Positions 15,037 through 15,981 of a DNA stretch of 15,981 nucleotides are shown in pieces. Positions within the stretch are counted from its first letter, which is position 1; every line of letters begins with the position of its first letter. The notes below the pieces were generated by a model that searched no databases, was not told the origin of the DNA, and was given only the letters and a program-made list of their open reading frames with translations. Origin of the DNA: Desulfobulbaceae bacterium (lineage in GTDB: Bacteria; Desulfobacterota; Desulfobulbia; Desulfobulbales; UBA5123); contig JAOUHH010000026.1 in the NCBI GenBank assembly GCA_029865195.1, forward strand, positions 1 to 15,981. The letters are read 5' to 3'. A program made the translations under genes and the position numbers.

Positions 15037-15810
15037 ATGAAGAAGTTGCTCACATTCTTTGCCATTCTCACCATCCTGGTCATCGGCATCATCGTCGCGC
15101 TGTCGCTCAATCTCGACAGGGCGATCAAAAAGGGCGCGGAAACATTCGGCCCCAAACTCACCGGTGGGGCCGTGACCATCGACAAGGTCAGCCTCAGCAT
15201 CCTCTCCGGCAGCGGGAAGATTTCCGGCGTCACCATCGGCAACCCGCCGGGCTTCACCACCGACGCGGCGATCCGGCTCAAAACCGTTCGCATCGCCATC
15301 GAGCCGAAATCGTTACTCGGCGACCGGATCAGGGTCAAGAACGTCCTGGTCGAAAACCCTGAAATCACCTACGAAGCCTCCCTGAAGGGCAGCAACATCA
15401 ACCGAATCATGACCAACATCCAGAACGCCACCGGCAAGAACGACGACGCCGCGGCGGCATCGAAGAAGCCCGGCAAGCAGGTCCTGATCGACGATCTCTT
15501 GATCACCGGCGGCACCGTCCGGATGAGCGCCACCATCCTGAAGGGCAAGACCGTTGACCTGCCCCTGCCGGAGATCCACCTCACCAATATCGGCCAGGAA
15601 AAGAAGGGCGCCTCCATCGACGAGGCGACGCGACAGGTGTTCGGGGCCGTGCAGAGAGGTGTTGGCAAGGCGGTGGCCGAATCCGGCCAGTTTGTCGGCA
15701 AAGCCGCGGAAAGCTTGAAGAATACCGGCAAGGAGGCGGTTGCCGCCACCACCGAGGGAGTGAAGAGCGTGTTCAAGGGGATCGGCGATGCCCTCTCCGG
15801 CGGGCAGTAG
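15037..15810 (+). CDS. AsmA-like (DUF748-type) membrane-anchored periplasmic protein
   Basis: Protein of 257 aa with an N-terminal membrane anchor (about 4-24, hydrophobic after MKK). An AsmA/DUF748-like beta-rich stretch follows: LDRAIKKGAETFGPKLTGG, then repeated strands such as GKISGVTIGNPPGF, VRIAIEPKSLLGDRIRVKNVLVENPEI and VLIDDLLITGGTVRM. Such proteins belong to the family of periplasmic bridge or AsmA-like proteins linked to envelope lipid homeostasis; the exact role here is unknown. The last 60 residues are an Ala/Lys/Glu-rich amphipathic helix with repeats of the form AAESLKNTGKEAV, resembling LEA-type helices. The start ATG 15037 has AAGGAG six bases upstream. No neighbouring gene is clearly in the same operon. 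Confidence 0.75.
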   Translation: MKKLLTFFAILTILVIGIIVALSLNLDRAIKKGAETFGPKLTGGAVTIDKVSLSILSGSGKISGVTIGNPPGFTTDAAIRLKTVRIAIEPKSLLGDRIRVKNVLVENPEITYEASLKGSNINRIMTNIQNATGKNDDAAAASKKPGKQVLIDDLLITGGTVRMSATILKGKTVDLPLPEIHLTNIGQEKKGASIDEATRQVFGAVQRGVGKAVAESGQFVGKAAESLKNTGKEAVAATTEGVKSVFKGIGDALSGGQ

Positions 15811-15981
15811 GGGCGATCGGTACGCTTGCCATCCCGCTCGCCTGATCGGGATCAGCCCCGGCGACCGTGGTGATGCAGCCGGCCGGCGGCACACTTCCGA
15901 TAACGATTCCCCTTGCCAATATCAAGCTCGTCGCGCCATACTGGCTGCTGCCGCTGAACTGGAGCTCGCCGTCGCCATCAG
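15811..15981. other. Right edge, no gene recognised
   Basis: Two open frames run to the edge (minus strand from 15981 to a stop at 15773, and plus strand from 15812). Neither has a start signal or recognisable motif. It may hold the 3' end of a leftward gene, but I cannot support that. Confidence 0.3.

Noticed and set aside
15773..15981. Minus-strand frame entering from the right edge
   Set aside because: It overlaps the AsmA-like gene end and has no recognisable motif, and its start is not in the window.

Overview
The window looks like a chromosomal segment of a GC-rich, motile, Gram-negative bacterium carrying a lower-GC CRISPR-Cas island. The flanking genes are rnc, tRNA-Cys, a CheZ-like phosphatase, a PilZ protein, a zinc/manganese-type ABC transporter, asnS, an HD-GYP protein and an AsmA-like protein. 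Together they would fit a deltaproteobacterium (perhaps Desulfobulbales). That placement rests on gene content and protein flavour only and is uncertain.

Left edge (1-1006): the first 75 codons of RNase III (rnc) read leftward out of the window. A complete tRNA-Cys(GCA) follows on the + strand, with its own promoter and rho-independent terminator. About 500 bases without a convincing gene come next.

CRISPR island (1007-7606): an array of 32 repeats of 36 bp and 31 spacers of 29-31 bp is followed by cas2, cas1 and cas9 on the minus strand, transcribed toward the array. cas9 and cas1 share an ATGA stop/start overlap. The compact Cas9 (1033 aa), the cas9-cas1-cas2 gene set and the absence of csn2 or cas4 make this subtype II-C. 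A tracrRNA gene, not visible as an ORF, lies divergently just upstream of cas9 (7488-7606, + strand). Its 5' end is a 21-nt anti-repeat to the 3' part of the repeat, and it ends in a strong terminator. This fixes the direction of crRNA transcription as the + strand, convergent with the cas operon. The repeat carries a possible internal promoter. The only degenerate repeat is at the transcription-5', cas-distal end, which suggests that new spacers enter next to cas2.

Right part (7611-15981): a structured non-coding gap is followed by a minus-strand cheZ-like gene with a strong terminator and a pilZ gene. Divergent from these is an ATPase/permease pair of the ZnuC/ZnuB (ABC-3) type with no binding-protein gene in view. 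It converges on an isochorismatase-family hydrolase. asnS, an HD-GYP gene and an AsmA-like gene then read rightward, the last two each with a recognisable promoter. The PilZ, HD-GYP and CheZ-like proteins point to control of motility by c-di-GMP and chemotaxis signalling.
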